From JAEEJA01 sp036343175 (GTDB lineage: Bacteria > Bacillota > Clostridia > Lachnospirales > Lachnospiraceae), in assembly GCA_036343175.1 (NCBI GenBank), contig JAZASR010000046.1, forward strand, positions 1 to 12,234: 12,234 nt of DNA, in the 5' to 3' direction. This document shows, piece after piece, positions 12,122 to 12,234 of the stretch (positions within the stretch are counted from its first letter, which is position 1; each line of letters opens with the position of its first letter). The notes beneath the pieces were generated by a model. That model searched no databases and was not told the origin of the DNA. It saw only the letters and a program-made list of their open reading frames with translations. A program made the translations under genes and the position numbers.

Positions 12122-12234
12122 TCAATAAAGCTGCTTTGGAAGGCTTACGATTACGGACTCACCGGTGTGCTTCTTGTCCATTTCGATGAAGGACTTCTTA
12201 TCTGCGGTTCTCTCTACATTTGAAAGTTCTGCTG
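12122..12234 (-). CDS. C-terminal end of an unrecognised protein (5' part outside window)
   Basis: The minus strand is open from the window edge to a TGA at 12124-12122, reading AELSNVERTADKKSFIEM, then DKKHTGESVIVSLPKQLY and stop. The codons are typical of the neighbours (AAG, GAG, GTA, CTT, ATC), and an intrinsic terminator in the same orientation follows at once, which supports a real gene. Only 36 residues are visible, too few to name a family. It converges with the 145-residue protein gene, 80 bp away. The plus-strand frame over the same bases is rejected because its ribosome site is the loop of the terminator hairpin. Confidence 0.6.
   Translation of the reverse strand, partial: AELSNVERTADKKSFIEMDKKHTGESVIVSLPKQLY

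Noticed and set aside
12086..12223. Plus-strand 45-codon frame with GAGGGGG just upstream
   Set aside because: The apparent ribosome site is the loop of the minus-strand terminator hairpin, and the minus strand over the same bases has better codon use and a terminator in the right direction.

Overview
The window suggests a low- to mid-GC Bacillota, probably a Clostridia- or Erysipelotrichia-type anaerobe. This rests on A/T-rich intergenic DNA, strong AGGAGG-type ribosome sites, TTGACA/TATAAT-like promoters and the kinds of protein family present. No rRNA, tRNA, CRISPR array, integrase, transposase or attachment site was seen, so the placement is an inference.

Layout. (1) 1-1001, plus: the C-terminal part of a PIN-like protein followed 3 bp later by a zinc-ribbon NudC-like Nudix hydrolase. 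(2) 1027-2209, plus: an array of six phased ATCTGCATAT half-sites leading into a self-contained class II Fic protein with a C-terminal winged helix. (3) 4752-2333, minus: an operon with a clear promoter encoding an unknown 150-residue protein, a proline-iminopeptidase-like alpha/beta hydrolase and a PfkB sugar/nucleoside kinase; the last two overlap by ATGA. (4) 4993-7134: a divergent pair, a nitrilase-family amidohydrolase (minus) and a 3-hydroxyacyl-CoA dehydrogenase-like enzyme (plus). The 270 bp between them holds a terminator hairpin in the nitrilase leader, two palindromes and two promoters. (5) 8732-7208, minus: a type IV AbiEi/AbiEii toxin-antitoxin pair with its promoter and an overlapping inverted repeat. 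(6) 9057-12041, plus: a regulator-rich accessory stretch with two full-size Xre-type proteins, a small Xre-like protein, a sigma-region-4-like DNA-binding protein that appears frameshifted at its 3' end, and a conserved-looking 145-residue helical protein. A 480-bp gap in this stretch holds a dense cluster of CTAG/GTCTA motifs and a minus-strand coding-like remnant. (7) 12122-12234, minus: the 3' end of a gene entering from the right, closed by a good intrinsic terminator.

How the genes work together. The metabolic genes (kinase, peptidase, nitrilase, dehydrogenase) look like ordinary chromosomal housekeeping or catabolic units. They are interleaved with autonomous conflict or regulatory modules (Fic, AbiE, the Xre cluster), each with its own palindromic control DNA. 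The most unusual items are the six-site array before fic, the leader terminator of the nitrilase gene, the probable single-base frameshift at about 11093-11132, and the CTAG-rich non-coding segment.
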